NCBI RefSeq assembly: GCF_017591435.1
Contig: NC_059268.1
Span: forward strand, 7,728,684-7,792,683
Source: Portunus trituberculatus
Lineage: Eukaryota; Arthropoda; Malacostraca; Decapoda; Portunidae
DNA: 64,000 nucleotides
Direction: 5' to 3'
Part shown: positions 31,026-51,184 of the stretch, piece after piece
Position numbering within the stretch: position 1 is the first letter of the stretch
Layout of the letters: every line of letters begins with the position of its first letter
Translations under genes and position numbers: made by a program
The notes under the pieces: generated by a model
The model's input: the letters and a program-made list of their open reading frames with translations, nothing else
Database searches by the model: none
Told to the model about the DNA's origin: nothing

Positions 31026-31030
31026 AAGAG
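30964..31030. repeat. (GA)n array with GGGAGA and GGGAAA end
   Basis: GA array decaying at its right edge. Confidence 0.96.
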
Positions 31031-31280
31031 AATATTTTCTGTGTTTTGTAATAGTTTGTAACTTCTGTGTAAATTGGAATCTTTGTTCTCTTCAGGGGAA
31101 TATTCTGCACCACATTGACTCCAGGAATGAAAAAGTAAGATGTGAACTGAGATCATGAAAAATGTGAAAGGTTTTTGCTAAAATAATTCTTTCCATTCCA
31201 CCCTTACGTGCTGTAACGTCATAAATCTCGGCTAGAGTTGGCGAGGCACATAGTATGCTTGTAGTTGGAACCCCCTTTTT

Positions 31281-31393
<113 letters not shown>

Positions 31394-31560
31394 CTGTGTT
31401 TGTGTTTTATTTTTTTCTCCTCTGTCCCTCCCAACCCTACCAGGTCCACCATTTTACCTTGCAGTTGATTTGCGAACACTGCAACACTGGTCCGGTGGAG
31501 AGACCTGTGTTTCTCTGTGTACCAATGAGTCAGTGCTTGTGTTTCGTGTGTTACCTTGCT

Positions 31561-32020
31561 TCAGGAAACACTAGGTAGAGATTATTGTTACAGGAAACAC
31601 TGGATAGATAAAAGGAATTATATGGAATGGGTGTTGGAAGCATTGAGTTGATGAAACACTAGCTGGAGTATATGTAGCGGAGGGAACTCTTGGTAGAAGG
31701 AGAGACTATCTATGGAAGAAGTAATGAGTAAGTGTAGAAATGTACGGGGAAAATAGAGAGATGGAAGATTTATTTTGGGGAAACGTTGCTAGATTATTAA
31801 GTGGAAGAAACACTATAGCTAGATGAAACACAAGACTGAAGGAAACAATGTATGGATGGAAGAAAAAAATAGACAGAACAAACAGGAAAGGAAAATAATG
31901 GGTAGAGGAAACACTAAATGTAGAGAAACACTGACACTAGATGGCGGAAAAAAATATGAAGGAAAAACTCGTGATAGAAACACTAAATGAAGGAGAAACA
32001 CTGTAGCTGTAGGAGAAAAA
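31561..32020. repeat. Degenerate minisatellite built on GGAAACACTA
   Basis: The word GAAACACT or a close variant recurs at least eight times, usually followed by TAGA or AATGTAGA, at irregular 20-60 bp spacing. The first exact copies are near 31565 and 31593. This looks like an old, decayed tandem array. Confidence 0.75.
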
Positions 32021-32159
32021 AAGAAACAACACTTTTCTTTTCCTTTTACATAGTCATACACTTCACTCCTTTGTGCTTCCTTTGTTCTTCTCTGTCTGTT
32101 TTAACTTAATTTCTTTTGCGTTTCATTTTCTTCCACGTGTAAAAAAACGATAAAAGATT

Positions 32160-32640
32160 AATAGCTAACGAGGGAAACGTAAGAACATTAAAGAAAAGGG
32201 GAAGAGAGTGCCAAGGAAAAGAACAAAGGAAGAATGAAAGGAAAAGAATGAGAAGGAGGTTAAGGAGAAGTAGTAACGGATTATGGAAACAAGAAGGTGA
32301 AAATAACCTGGAATAGTATGCAAAGATAAACGTAGAGATGGAACTGGGTAATGGAAGGAGGAGGAGGAGGAGGAGGAGGAGGCGGAAAAAGGGGGAGATC
32401 AGAAGCGAGAGGTAAGTGCTATGTGGAGAAGGAGGAAATGGAAAGGGAGAAGAAAGAAGAGGAGAAGGAAGAGGAGGCGGAGGAGGACGAGGAGGAGGTG
32501 GCGGCGGAAGAGGAAAAGGGGAGATCAGAAGAAAGAGGTGAGTGCTACGTGGAGAAGGAAAAGGAGGAAGAGGAGGAGGAGGAGGAGGAGGAGGAGGAGG
32601 AGGAGGAGGAGGAGGAGGAGATGAAAAACAGAAGCGAGAT
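32160..32640. repeat. Long purine-rich tract with (GGA)n runs
   Basis: About 480 bp of A/G-biased sequence with perfect GGA runs at 32356-32383 and 32561-32620. A segment around 32395-32420 (AGATCAGAAG…GGTGAGTGCTA-like) recurs around 32522-32550, indicating a ~130 bp local duplication. The Glu- and Arg-rich frames are compositional. Confidence 0.8.

Positions 32641-34547
<1,907 letters not shown>

Positions 34548-34639
<92 letters not shown>
34548..34639. repeat. (GA)n microsatellite
   Basis: GA array of 92 bp with one AAAG interruption near its end. Confidence 0.97.
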
Positions 34640-35339
34640 CTTACCATCCTATATAAAAGGGAATGTTTGACTTATAGACCAGAGTTCAGATCTTTGTTAC
34701 CGCGATATAAACTTACTTCCAGGACACGTCTGGGGCTGCGTCAGGGAAATGGTGAAGACTCGAAGGAAACCAACAGTTCTGGTGAAGACGAGGGAGATTC
34801 CTGGGCGGCGTTGTGTTATCAGTGTTGTCTGGTCGAGGGTTTGTGAGAGATGTTGCGCTCCCCTCGGCATAATTATCCACACACTCTGCTTGCTCAAGTT
34901 GCCGGTGAGAAGTTATGCGATCCCCTTGATCAATACTACATACATTCTCGCACTGCACTCCGCCAGCCAAGTTACGCGGTTAGCTTTGCATTGCGTCGAT
35001 CCTCTGAAGTGTGTGTTATGCTCCGCTATCTTTTCTCCTTTTAATTCGCGTCTATTTTGTTCACATTTCAATCTTCTATAAGTATAAAGGTGATTTTCCG
35101 TTGACGATCATCCTGTGAAGACATTTCTGTGACTGAAGTTCCGAAAGGGTATATGGTTTTGGAGACAGTGTGTAGATCCCCTTTAAATAGACATACGTGC
35201 AGAGAGGAGAGGTGAGGTTGATGTGAGGCGGAGAGGCTGGCTGAGGTGAGGCTGAGGGGCTGAGAGTCGAGATGAAAGAATTCCGAAAAGAAACTTGTGG
35301 GGTCCAGGGCAGAAAGTTTCCCAGTCTGGCTATTGTTGG
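34640..35339. other. Unique-looking stretch, no convincing gene
   Basis: The longest frame is 110 codons on plus at 34749-35081. It has no domain and no splice or family support. Confidence 0.45.
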
Positions 35340-35520
35340 GTGCTCGAGAGTGAGGGGAAAAGGAGGTGAAGGAGGAAGAGTAGAAGGAGCAGGTGGCATA
35401 GTTGGATAAGGGATTAGGAGGCAAAGCAAGGGAGGAGAACCAGTAGAAACAGAAGCTGAAGAAGAGAGGAGACGACAGAAAGAGGAAGAGGAGGAGGAGG
35501 AGGAAGAAGAAGAAGGACGC
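35340..35520. repeat. Purine-rich GGAGGA/GAAGAA tract
   Basis: Irregular A/G-biased stretch with GAG and GAA triplet runs at its right end. Long Ser-rich minus frames arise from it. Confidence 0.7.
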
Positions 35521-35786
35521 GTATGAAAGATATCGACATGTGAAAGTAAGCAAGATTGGTAATACATATGCATATATATATAACACCGTGAAAGGCAAAT
35601 GTATGGTTTCATTTCCTTAATTGATCAGGAGAAGCAAGAAATGTTGATGTACCTGCAGTGGAGTGTTCATCAGTGACCCCTTCCGAGTACAGCTTTGAAT
35701 TACACAACTTGTTACACATATTTGCTGTTGTCTTTTTTTATTATCAATTTGTATGATTTTTGCTGCTACTTTCCCAGGCTGTACTA

Positions 35787-35790
<4 letters not shown>

Positions 35791-35854
<64 letters not shown>
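35791..35854. repeat. (CT)n microsatellite
   Basis: Perfect CT array of 64 bp. Confidence 0.98.
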
Positions 35855-37523
<1,669 letters not shown>

Positions 37524-38010
37524 CTAGCGATCATCATTCACAATTTCCTCGGCGACTCTCGTTTTCGCCTCCCTCCTCCAGTGTCACTTCCCTCTTTTTT
37601 CTCCTCCTTCCTTCCCCTCTCCTCCATCGCCGGCAATTGGCTTGAGTTAGTGGCCTCACATCTTTTTCCCTGCCGGAGGGGAAAGTGAAGGAGAGAAGCA
37701 ACACATAAGACCTAAGAAATGAAGGAGGGGTGAAGGGAACGAGCGGCCCAGCAGCAATGACGCAAAAACTTATTGCAGACTTAGATCCCTCTGTGTTATT
37801 GTGTGTTATTAATGAAACTAAAACCGAAAGCACACACTGGTCTGGAGGTTTGGTAGCGGTATCATGGCGTGACTGTACATTCATCTCTGTCTTGGAAGCC
37901 GCTACGATTATGAGAACGTAGTGACTCTTGCTGTGATCCCGGTGCAAGGTACGAGACACGTCGCCCACCTACTATTTCCTCCGTCCGTGTATCTCTACTC
38001 ACTTTCTTTT

Positions 38011-38011
<1 letters not shown>
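37524..38011. other. Spacer, no gene recognised
   Basis: Pyrimidine-rich at its left edge, otherwise mixed. Confidence 0.5.

Positions 38012-38051
<40 letters not shown>
38012..38051. repeat. (CTGT)n-(CT)n array
   Basis: Two CTGT units pass into about 34 bp of CT. Confidence 0.95.
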
Positions 38052-38054
<3 letters not shown>

Positions 38055-38454
38055 CCAATAAACGCTGTATGTTTCCTGGACCTGTTCCATTGATACAGAG
38101 GTCACGGCCACCGCCGCACTAGTAGTCAGGATTGGAGACCTGTGTGTGGCAGAGGAGACCCTGCCACCTTGTCGCATTCTCCTGCAGTGCTTGATGCAGG
38201 TACGTCTTTCTATTTTAATAAGGTCAAAATGTTTATAAGGTGCGGCCACAATCTTGTTTCCGGATCACTGTTAATTCACAGCGTCCTTATTACTAGCACT
38301 ATAGCTTGATTATTTTTCACGAGCCCCTAAGACCTTAAGTAGCTTAAAATCCCTGCGTGTGTTCCTTTATCCCAAGCTTCTGAAGTCCAGGAAACCCGGT
38401 AGCGTGAAAAAAAAGAACGCAGTCTTTGAATTAGATTAGAGATGTACCGATGCA

Positions 38455-38526
38455 TCGGTATCGGTATCGGAATCGGCGGTATCAGCCCATTTTTGGGTAT
38501 CGGTATCGGTATCGGTATCGGCTTAT
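38455..38526. repeat. Left subterminal ATCGGT hexamer array of the hAT element
   Basis: Blocks of ATCGGT and GGAATCGG are separated by a TTTTTGGG spacer, and a GCCGATAC inversion lies just downstream (38531-38548). Confidence 0.92.
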
Positions 38527-38897
38527 TTTATGCCGATACTTCCGATACCTAAAAGGAATTTACTACTTAGTGATATATTCGATATAAGATATTGGTGATA
38601 CCAAATTGATATAAGATGGCGTATTAAGTTTCCGTGGTGATTACCGTATGTCACAGAATACTGTTTTCTGTGGTAATAAGCCACAACCTCTAAATTGGGC
38701 GTGTATGAAACGCGTATAGGCTGAACTCCGGCATCCTGTCACACGGTCGGTCATGAGTCACCACGCATTCTCACTGTCTCTCAGTCAGACGCTGCTCCTC
38801 CACCCACACAAAGTTCACACAGGTGAAAAGCTTATGTTTTTCAACTATAATCTAAGAATGTCAAACTTCAGATATTGAGAATCCAACAAAATGATTT

Positions 38898-39005
<108 letters not shown>

Positions 39006-39694
39006 GCATTTTGCATTATTGTAAATAACAGCATATTCTTATTTGATTTATAATTAACAGTGGTAGTGCTAGCCTTTTCCAAGATATCATACTGGAATAG
39101 GTGGAAGCTCGAATTATATATGTATATTAATTTTAATGTTTAATTTTTGAGTTACTTGTGTTAACCTAAGGATGTAAAAATTCCATAACTAAGAAAGTAA
39201 CGATTCTGTTTTGTAATCATGTGCATTGTGTATAATTTGTTGCATATTAATTATTTAAGATCATAGCAATACACTAGAAATTTAGAATAAACTAAACTTT
39301 TTCTATTTAATTGAAAAGATTAGGTGAAAGCTCATTTTTCTGAATTGGTCTACTAATGTCTAATGAATTAATATCAAAGGATGTCAGATTTAATTAAAGA
39401 GAAACATACACAACAAAATGAGTTTCTTTTGCTAATATTTTGTGTCTGTTTTACAATTTTAATAATTTTAAAAATATTTTTGATCGCCAAAATATCGTCA
39501 ATAAAATTAATAATGAAAATGCACAAGACCAAATGGTCGCTAAAGGAGTAAGAAGTAAGAATTTAAAATAACTGACAAGAATCAGAAGACTGAGAAGATA
39601 TTCATTCCAATTACTGAGTAATTTACCTTTGCAAATGGCTTCAAAAAGCTTCTAGAATTGCTCCTATTTCACAAACGTTCTCAGAAGGACTTAC

Positions 39695-39751
39695 AGCATC
39701 CCCCAAAACAAAGCCTCCCATCTGATAACGCTCGCCGTCCACCAACTCATC
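39695..39751 (-). CDS. Candidate internal exon inside the hAT element (57 bp), unrecognised
   Basis: On the minus strand CACCAG is followed by 19 codons, DELVDGERYQMGGFVLGDA, and then a consensus donor GTAAGT. The same frame stays open over about 50 codons (39641-39790). The residues look protein-like and are far less AT-biased than the element's interior. It could be a captured host exon, a remnant of a transposase exon or chance. I do not recognise the peptide. The AG upstream lacks a strong polypyrimidine tract, which weakens the case. Confidence 0.2.
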
Positions 39752-39782
39752 CTGGTGTCCAGTGCAGTAATCACTATAAGTA

Positions 39783-39865
39783 GTAGTATCGGTATCGGTG
39801 GTATCGGTATCGGCCCAATTAGGTGGTATCGGTATCGGTATCGGAATCGGCCAAAATTTTGGTAT
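39783..39865. repeat. Right subterminal ATCGGT hexamer array of the hAT element
   Basis: GGTATC units occur in clusters, interrupted by CCCAATTAGG and CCAAAATTTT spacers, in the same orientation as the left array. Confidence 0.92.
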
Positions 39866-39886
39866 CGGTACATCTCTAAATTAGAT

Positions 39887-40366
39887 ATAAATAACCTTCC
39901 CAGTATGCGAACCTGCCACCACGAACATGAGCCTTAATGCAAAAAGAAATCTTACCCTTGATTGGCCCACACTTTTCTTCGGGCAGGACTTCTTTCCTAC
40001 AGAATATCACACCAGGGATGCCAGCTACGCCTCACTGTGGAGGATGTAGTATTACCACCACCTCCACCAACATCGCTACCACCACTAAGTTGATAATTCC
40101 TCCTCTTCCACTTGAACTGCCTTTCCATCACCACAGCAACCACCACCGCCGTCAACACCACCAGTATGTTCTCCCTCATAACCATCGCCCCGCCAACGTA
40201 GGGCAGCTATTTCTGCGAAGTTATAATTGGAAGGCAAACTGAAAGTACGTAGAGTGAATCAGAGGTTGGAGTATTGAATGGACCATCTCCCTTAGGATAG
40301 AACGGGCCAGTGTACGTGGGTGTAGTAATGGTAGGAGTGCGGCAACGACAGCTTATAATGTGTGGT

Positions 40367-40369
<3 letters not shown>
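39887..40369. other. Spacer with a CCA/ACC-rich patch
   Basis: Bases 40050-40170 are rich in CAC and ACC triplets without perfect tandem order. No gene recognised. Confidence 0.5.

Positions 40370-40411
<42 letters not shown>
40370..40411. repeat. (GA)n array, left arm of an inverted pair
   Basis: 42 bp of GA, complementary to the CT array starting about 50 bp downstream. Confidence 0.97.
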
Positions 40412-40413
<2 letters not shown>

Positions 40414-40460
40414 GGGGGGATGCGGAATGAAGGCAGTATTTGACAGCCAGCCAGTCCTGT

Positions 40461-42161
<1,701 letters not shown>

Positions 42162-42221
<60 letters not shown>
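42162..42221. repeat. (GA)n microsatellite
   Basis: Perfect GA array of 60 bp. Confidence 0.98.
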
Positions 42222-42224
<3 letters not shown>

Positions 42225-42626
42225 TTCTGTCATTACCGAGAGCGGGCATTGTTCTCTCAGGTTCCCCGTGTTGGCACTCACGATCAACACCGCATCATCT
42301 CAGGCCCGAGAGACAGAGATATCGCTTCCGCAGGTCACTCGAACCAAGTCATTTGATCAATAAGTGCAGCAGAGTCAGGGGAGGCAAGCAATTACAAGGA
42401 GTTTCTACCACGCTGGATAGGTGATAGTGTGTGAGGCGCGTATAGGAGTAAATAGGTAACATAAAGACGGTAGAGATGCAGGCTGAACGTTGTGAGAAAA
42501 GGCGTGTTTGGTACAAGTAACTTAATTCATTGGAAGAGTGCACATTATACCAGTGGAAAGAGAACATGAATCGATGCGTGGCGTGGCGTGTTGAGTGATG
42601 CTGTTTGTTGTACTTGTGTGTATTGT
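42222..42626. other. Spacer, no gene recognised
   Basis: Mixed sequence. The plus frame continuing from the GA array to 42424 has no motif. Confidence 0.5.
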
Positions 42627-45186
<2,560 letters not shown>

Positions 45187-45277
<91 letters not shown>

Positions 45278-45340
45278 TGGTGTGTGGGTGGATGGGTAGA
45301 TGTGTGTGGGTGTGGGTGTGCGTGCGTGCGGGTGTGTCAA
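45187..45340. repeat. (GT)n array with decayed GTGGGT end
   Basis: 84 bp of perfect GT followed by about 70 bp of GTGGGTG, GATGGGT and GCGTGCG words. Confidence 0.96.
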
Positions 45341-45960
<620 letters not shown>

Positions 45961-46260
45961 TGCAACAAACTACTTTCGTCTTCTCAAGCTAAACAGTTGA
46001 AACTGATACATTTATCAGTAATATCTGAGAAAACTTGTTCCTGTTTCCCCGCCTGAAGCAACCTGGTGCAAAAGTTGGAAGAAAGATTTTGCACAAATCT
46101 TATTTTCTTACATGGCAAGTTTTTCTTTTCTTTTTTTCAGACCGGCAGATATCCTGAAGGCGAATGAGAAAAAGGAAAAGGAAAGAGGAAGTGGAGAAGG
46201 AATAATGAAAATGAATAGGAGGGGCAAGAAGAGCAGAGAATAAAGAGCCTAAAAGGTGAC

Positions 46261-46282
46261 GAGGAGGAGGAGGAAGTGATGA

Positions 46283-46337
<55 letters not shown>

Positions 46338-46348
46338 GGAGGAGGAAC
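46261..46348. repeat. (GAT)n array flanked by (GGA) runs
   Basis: About 22 GAT units between short GAGGAG runs on both sides. Confidence 0.96.
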
Positions 46349-46783
46349 AACAGTATACTAGATATATTGGCCCTTATAGAAGTGTTCGAGAAGGCTTAAC
46401 CTAACTTATCCATTTCGCCTTCCTTGTTTGTATGAATAGTGTCAGCTTGGGTAACTGGATCGATATCACACGTGGGGATTTTTTGACTATCCCTAATAAA
46501 ACACATCTTTTGGAATCGCTAGCTATTTTTATCAGTTCTTGTGATATTCCTTGGGTCGAGTGTTAGCTTGTCACAGCGGAGGGCGAGCTGTACGATTGCA
46601 GTTGTTTTTGTTTCATTGGAATTCTGGATGTTAGGCTCGAAAGTTCAGTAGGAATTGTAAACTTTTCAGCTTTTAGAGAAACTGGTTCGGTAAAAGATCG
46701 GAGAAGGTCGTGTTTTGTAACCCAACAAACTTTATGGTTTTCACAATGAGAGTAAAGAAAAGAGAAAACATTGCTTTGTGTAT

Positions 46784-46784
<1 letters not shown>
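46349..46784. other. Spacer, no gene recognised
   Basis: Mixed sequence with no signal. Confidence 0.5.

Positions 46785-46830
<46 letters not shown>
46785..46830. repeat. (GT)n microsatellite
   Basis: Perfect GT array of 46 bp. A 17-base T run lies at about 46880. Confidence 0.97.
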
Positions 46831-46832
<2 letters not shown>

Positions 46833-47979
46833 GCCTGTGTGTTTTTAGTATATTTTGAAGGGAAAATTTCCGCTGTATTTTTTTTTTTTTTTTTTACCGT
46901 GTCGTCTAGTGAGGGCAGTGTTGGTGGTGGCGCAGGTGTGGTGGGGTGGGCGCTATGGTTGTGCTGGGCATCACTGAAGGGGCCGCCGAGGAGAGGAAGG
47001 GAAGGCACACTGAATAAATACAAGAAACTTTCGTCATAATAAGAATTTAGCGTTCAAGTTCTCACGTCTGGGCGGTAAATCTGATGTAACGGCGCTGACT
47101 GGTGCAGGAACATATACTCTGCTGGGGGAAAGGAAGAGGAAAGGAGGGAGAGTGGGAGAGAGGAGAGAGGGAGAGAGGGTGCTTCTGTTTTGTTAATATG
47201 GTTGAGTTACTGTTAATGCAAACAATAATGGCGGATTTACAGTGACGTTTATGATTAGGCGCAGGTGTTTATTTTGATGGTAATAAGTGAACATGTACAA
47301 AGACAGTGATGGCTGTGTTGGCGTGGTGGAGTGACGTAATGATATTGCTGGAATATAAAAGGCGAAGAATGATAGTCGTTGTAATGAATGATCACGAGAT
47401 ACAAGACAGTGTATGATTATTGTGTCGGAAAATGAAGAGTGTGTTTGTCGAGTGAGTGCAGCGAGTGAAAGCTGTCGTGTTTGATGGCAAGCTTGATTAA
47501 ATAGTTTGAGAGAAGTTATTTTTCATAGTGTATCTTCAAGCTTATTCATTTATGGTATGTGTTCAGTGCTTAACCCTGTAACATAGTCGCGTGTGCTGCA
47601 CCGTACGACTTGCTAAACTATATATAAGACTGAATCCTGGACTGTGGAATTAACGTTCATATAATTCGCTTATTGTTTATAAAATAGTACAATTTAAGTA
47701 CATTGTTTAATGAATTATTCTTATTTCATGTAAAGCAATATTGAATTATCTACTCAAATATACAATACCGTGTGGAAATCTTGCTTAGGAAAGTTTATGA
47801 ACTGAGAGGCGATTTGAGATAATGGCTGGCAAAGAGGAAAACTAGACGCTTCTCGCTGCCCTGGAAAAGCCTGGACTGCCACGTACAATTGAGTTTTAGT
47901 GTCTTGAGTAATGCACGATGAGGACTTGGCCATTGCCAGCTGGGAATGGTTGCATGCCACTCCTAAGTGTTACTTGGAA

Positions 47980-47981
<2 letters not shown>
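46831..47981. other. 1.15 kb without a recognised gene
   Basis: G-rich patch at 46915-47000 and a GAGAGGGAGA-type imperfect repeat at 47120-47180. AT-rich afterwards. Confidence 0.5.

Positions 47982-48054
<73 letters not shown>
47982..48054. repeat. (CT)n microsatellite
   Basis: Perfect CT array of 73 bp. Confidence 0.98.
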
Positions 48055-48058
<4 letters not shown>

Positions 48059-49804
48059 GTATCCCAGCGTCCCAGAAGAACCTGAAAAATTCCGTAATAT
48101 TGGGTAATAATCCAAGCAGCTGAGTATGAGGCATCACTTTGTTTGGAGTGGCGTCCCATGAGAGGACTAAGCTTCAAAGCGGCGGTGCCGAGGATCGGTA
48201 GTGCCGGAGATAATTACAAGGACTTTGTTCATCCCATGACGTGCAAGTTATCGCAACTGCAGTAGTCGAGGGAAAAATGTCATTAGTGCAGGTTGGATTA
48301 TTTCCTTTTTTGTGTGTGATGAGCCAAGGACGAAGGAATTGATCTGCTGTGGAGGCAACACGCAACACCCAACGCAGTCGTCTGTGCCTGACTGACTATC
48401 AGTGTAGGCGAAGCAGGACTAGGCGATGGTGGAAGTCGATATGGAACATTGTGATATAGTGCAGTTTAATATATTTCGACATTTTTCTTTTATTAGGCTT
48501 TATCACAGTTTCACACGTCATTTCAGGGCCAAAGTTTACACTAGTGCTTCCGAAATGGCGTGATGTGTTTAATGATCTGAATGTAAAATTGATGTAAACA
48601 CCTGGCGTAGCTTCACGGTACTACCAACACTGAACTTTTCACTCGCGTGGTAATTGCGGGAGTGTTGAGATATTTAGTTTCACTGTTCACGGAAAATTAA
48701 TACTTGTGTAAGAGTATTAGTATTATTAGTGGAAATACAAATATATACATTATTTTTACAGCTATACCACCACACTGCTGCACATCCACACACCAACACG
48801 TATACAGTAAGAGTGTCCATTTCGCGTTTATGCACTGAAAGACTTGCTCATCTGAGATATTTCTTTTATCATAAATCCACATAAGGCAGAAATGAAAGCA
48901 TACGTGTTAGAAATAATCTCAGTACCATTGATGTGCAGGATTCGACGTATCACAGGTCTCACAGGTAGACCTCAGAACTACAATATTTCACTAAAACCCA
49001 AAGCACTTCAGTCATAGTCGTCTCTGTGAAAGGAGGAACAAGACACGAAGGTGGGAAGATACAACTCTCCCATTAGGATAAAACAACTTTAAAATCTTTG
49101 CTAATTTTGTGTTGAGTGAGAAAGTTTGCTCCTACCTTTGTGCCCTCGTTCATTATAGCCAAGGGAACATTTCAAGGGAAGGAAGCTAAGGCGGCCTCCA
49201 GAGATGAATATTTACCAGTATCATACAAAATACTCGATCGATTAAGTTTTGTTATTTTGTTGTTTATGGATCGCTGTTGGCAGTTGGTTTTTAATTAAAT
49301 GCCGAACAATTAAATTTTACAACCTGCGTAACATTTTTTCATTATAGTTTAGAACCAGGTGTGGGAATCATTATTTGTTGTTTGTAAGTATATCTGTTAG
49401 GCAGGTGTGTGTTCAATGTTGCTTTTTTTGTTGTACTTTAACTTGTCAAGGACGGCGCGGACTGACTCTTTAGCGCGGAGGAAACACCAAGAATAAATAG
49501 CTTTGGGTGCCTCTGTCCTTATGTTGAGTCAGTATTGTTGCAGGAAGGAAGTTTTGGCTGGACGCTTGCCACTTTGTACACGTCCTGCAGCATCGTAGCC
49601 AAGAGTGACCTCGAAGAAAATAAAATAGGTTTTAGAGATGAAGGTAATGTAAGATTTCAAATAGCTTGCTTTGGTATTATGAATGAGACAAATACATATT
49701 TTTTTTTGTCGTTTATTAGGTCAAACGTAGATACAAACATACATGTGTACACAAGAGCATTGGGATAGAATAGAAAATGGTGGTTAGAATGTTCGTCAAA
49801 ATTG
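48055..49804. other. 1.75 kb without a recognised gene
   Basis: Low in simple repeats. Frames are short and without motif, and no transposon ends were found. Confidence 0.5.
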
Positions 49805-49828
49805 TCTCTCTCTCTCTCTCTCTCTCTC
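49805..49828. repeat. (CT)n microsatellite, short
   Basis: Twelve CT units. Confidence 0.93.
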
Positions 49829-49875
49829 AGTAACAAGGCGAAATGGGTTGTGTTATTTTTGTTCGGGCGCTGGTA

Positions 49876-49955
49876 GGGGGCGGGCGGGGTAGGCCAGGCC
49901 ACAGTTTGCCTCGCTCCTGGGGTTGTGGACGGGGTGTGGTGGGGTGAGGTGGGGG
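49876..49955. other. G-rich stretch with G-quadruplex potential
   Basis: Runs GGGGGCGGGCGGGG (49876-49889) are followed by four G4-G5 runs at 49919, 49931, 49941 and 49951, with 6-8 base loops. Confidence 0.6.
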
Positions 49956-50858
49956 TATGCTCCGGTGAGTGGCGAGCAAACAGGAGCAGAGCGCGAAAGT
50001 GACGCAGCTGCGGGCATTCACTGGGGCGCGAGGGATTCACCAGGTTCAAAAACAAGTTTCCGAGCAGACTGAGCGTTTGGTGTTTGGGAGTGTGAACGCC
50101 GAGATGGATCCCCGATAAAGCTAAACAAAGGCAATTCAACACCCAGAGAAAACATGGTGCGGAGATGCGTGGGTGAGGTGGAATGGTTGAAGAGCGATGG
50201 AGTATTGATGGTGTATAGTTATGTGAGTGAAGAGGAGATGATGGAGAAGCATGTGTGTCTATGTGTGGAGGTGCGTGGCTGCGATGTGGGAAGAGAGGCA
50301 AGAGAATCGCAATAGTATAGAGTTACGGTACGTGGGAGAAGAGGAGAGGCTGGATAAAAGTGTTTATGGTGGTGCGTGGGTGGTTCGTGGGTGGTTCGTG
50401 GGTGAAGAAAGGCAGTGGGGGATAGAATGATAGAGAAGTGGATGGATGGAAATAGAACTTGTAATAATAGATAAAGAGAGTAAGAAGAATCTAGGAATGC
50501 CTGACACGTTATACTCGTAAATTCATGTGGTGCAGGAGTGCGAGGTGGAGAAAGGAGAGGGAGAGAAAATGTATAAAGAATAAAAGGAAAGATAGAATAG
50601 TCACAGCCGATGGTGGAGGTGTTTTCAGGAGACGTGAACATATTTTTGAGGGTTTATTTTGATATTTTCTGTTTTCTTATGTAGGTAATAATTTCTTTAT
50701 GGAGACTTGTAAAAACGTGACATGAGTTTTACTATCACAACAATTTTACGTTTCCCCCACAAAGAAAACAATAAAAGTAAATAAATTGACGGAGAGAACC
50801 ATAACCTCTGAAGCGTAAGCGATCGAAGGTAACTATGCGACAAGAAGGACTTGCATGT
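49956..50858. other. G-rich then purine-rich spacer, no gene recognised
   Basis: Contains three tandem 11 bp GTGGGTGGTTC-like units at 50373-50403. The 214-codon minus frame at 49657-50301 is Ser/Pro/His-rich from composition and starts beyond a CT array. Confidence 0.5.
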
Positions 50859-51116
50859 CTAACCTAACCTAACCTAACCTAACCAAACCAAACTTACCCT
50901 ATCTTAACCTAATCTGACCTAAACGAACCTAACTAAAGGAAACCTAACCTAACCTAACCTAACTAAAGGAAATCAAACTTAAGATAACCTAAACTAACTA
51001 AAGAAAATCTAACCTAATCTAACTTAACCTAACCTATTCTAACCCAAACAAACCTAATTCAAACTAACGTAACGGAACCTAACCTAATCTAACCTATTAT
51101 AACCTAACCTAACCTA
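50859..51116. repeat. Interstitial telomere-like (CCTAA)n block, ~258 bp
   Basis: Five-base CCTAA units, which are TTAGG on the other strand, the canonical arthropod telomere repeat. Perfect runs occur at 50861-50884 and 50943-50962. Between them are variants such as AATCT, AAACT, AACGAACCT and AAAGGAAA. The orientation is constant throughout. The degeneracy and internal location point to an old interstitial or subterminal array, not a working telomere. Confidence 0.92.
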
Positions 51117-51184
51117 GCCCAGTGAGGAAAGTAAGGCTTCTATCCCAGTCGGGCTCCTCGCATTATGACCCCAACGTAACTTAC

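Noticed and set aside
47573..47586. TTAACCCTGTAAC, resembling a piggyBac-type end
   Set aside because: No matching inverted end or second TTAA boundary was found nearby.
49657..50301. 214-codon minus frame, Ser/Pro/His-rich
   Set aside because: It crosses a CT array and a G-rich patch. No domain, and residue content follows composition.
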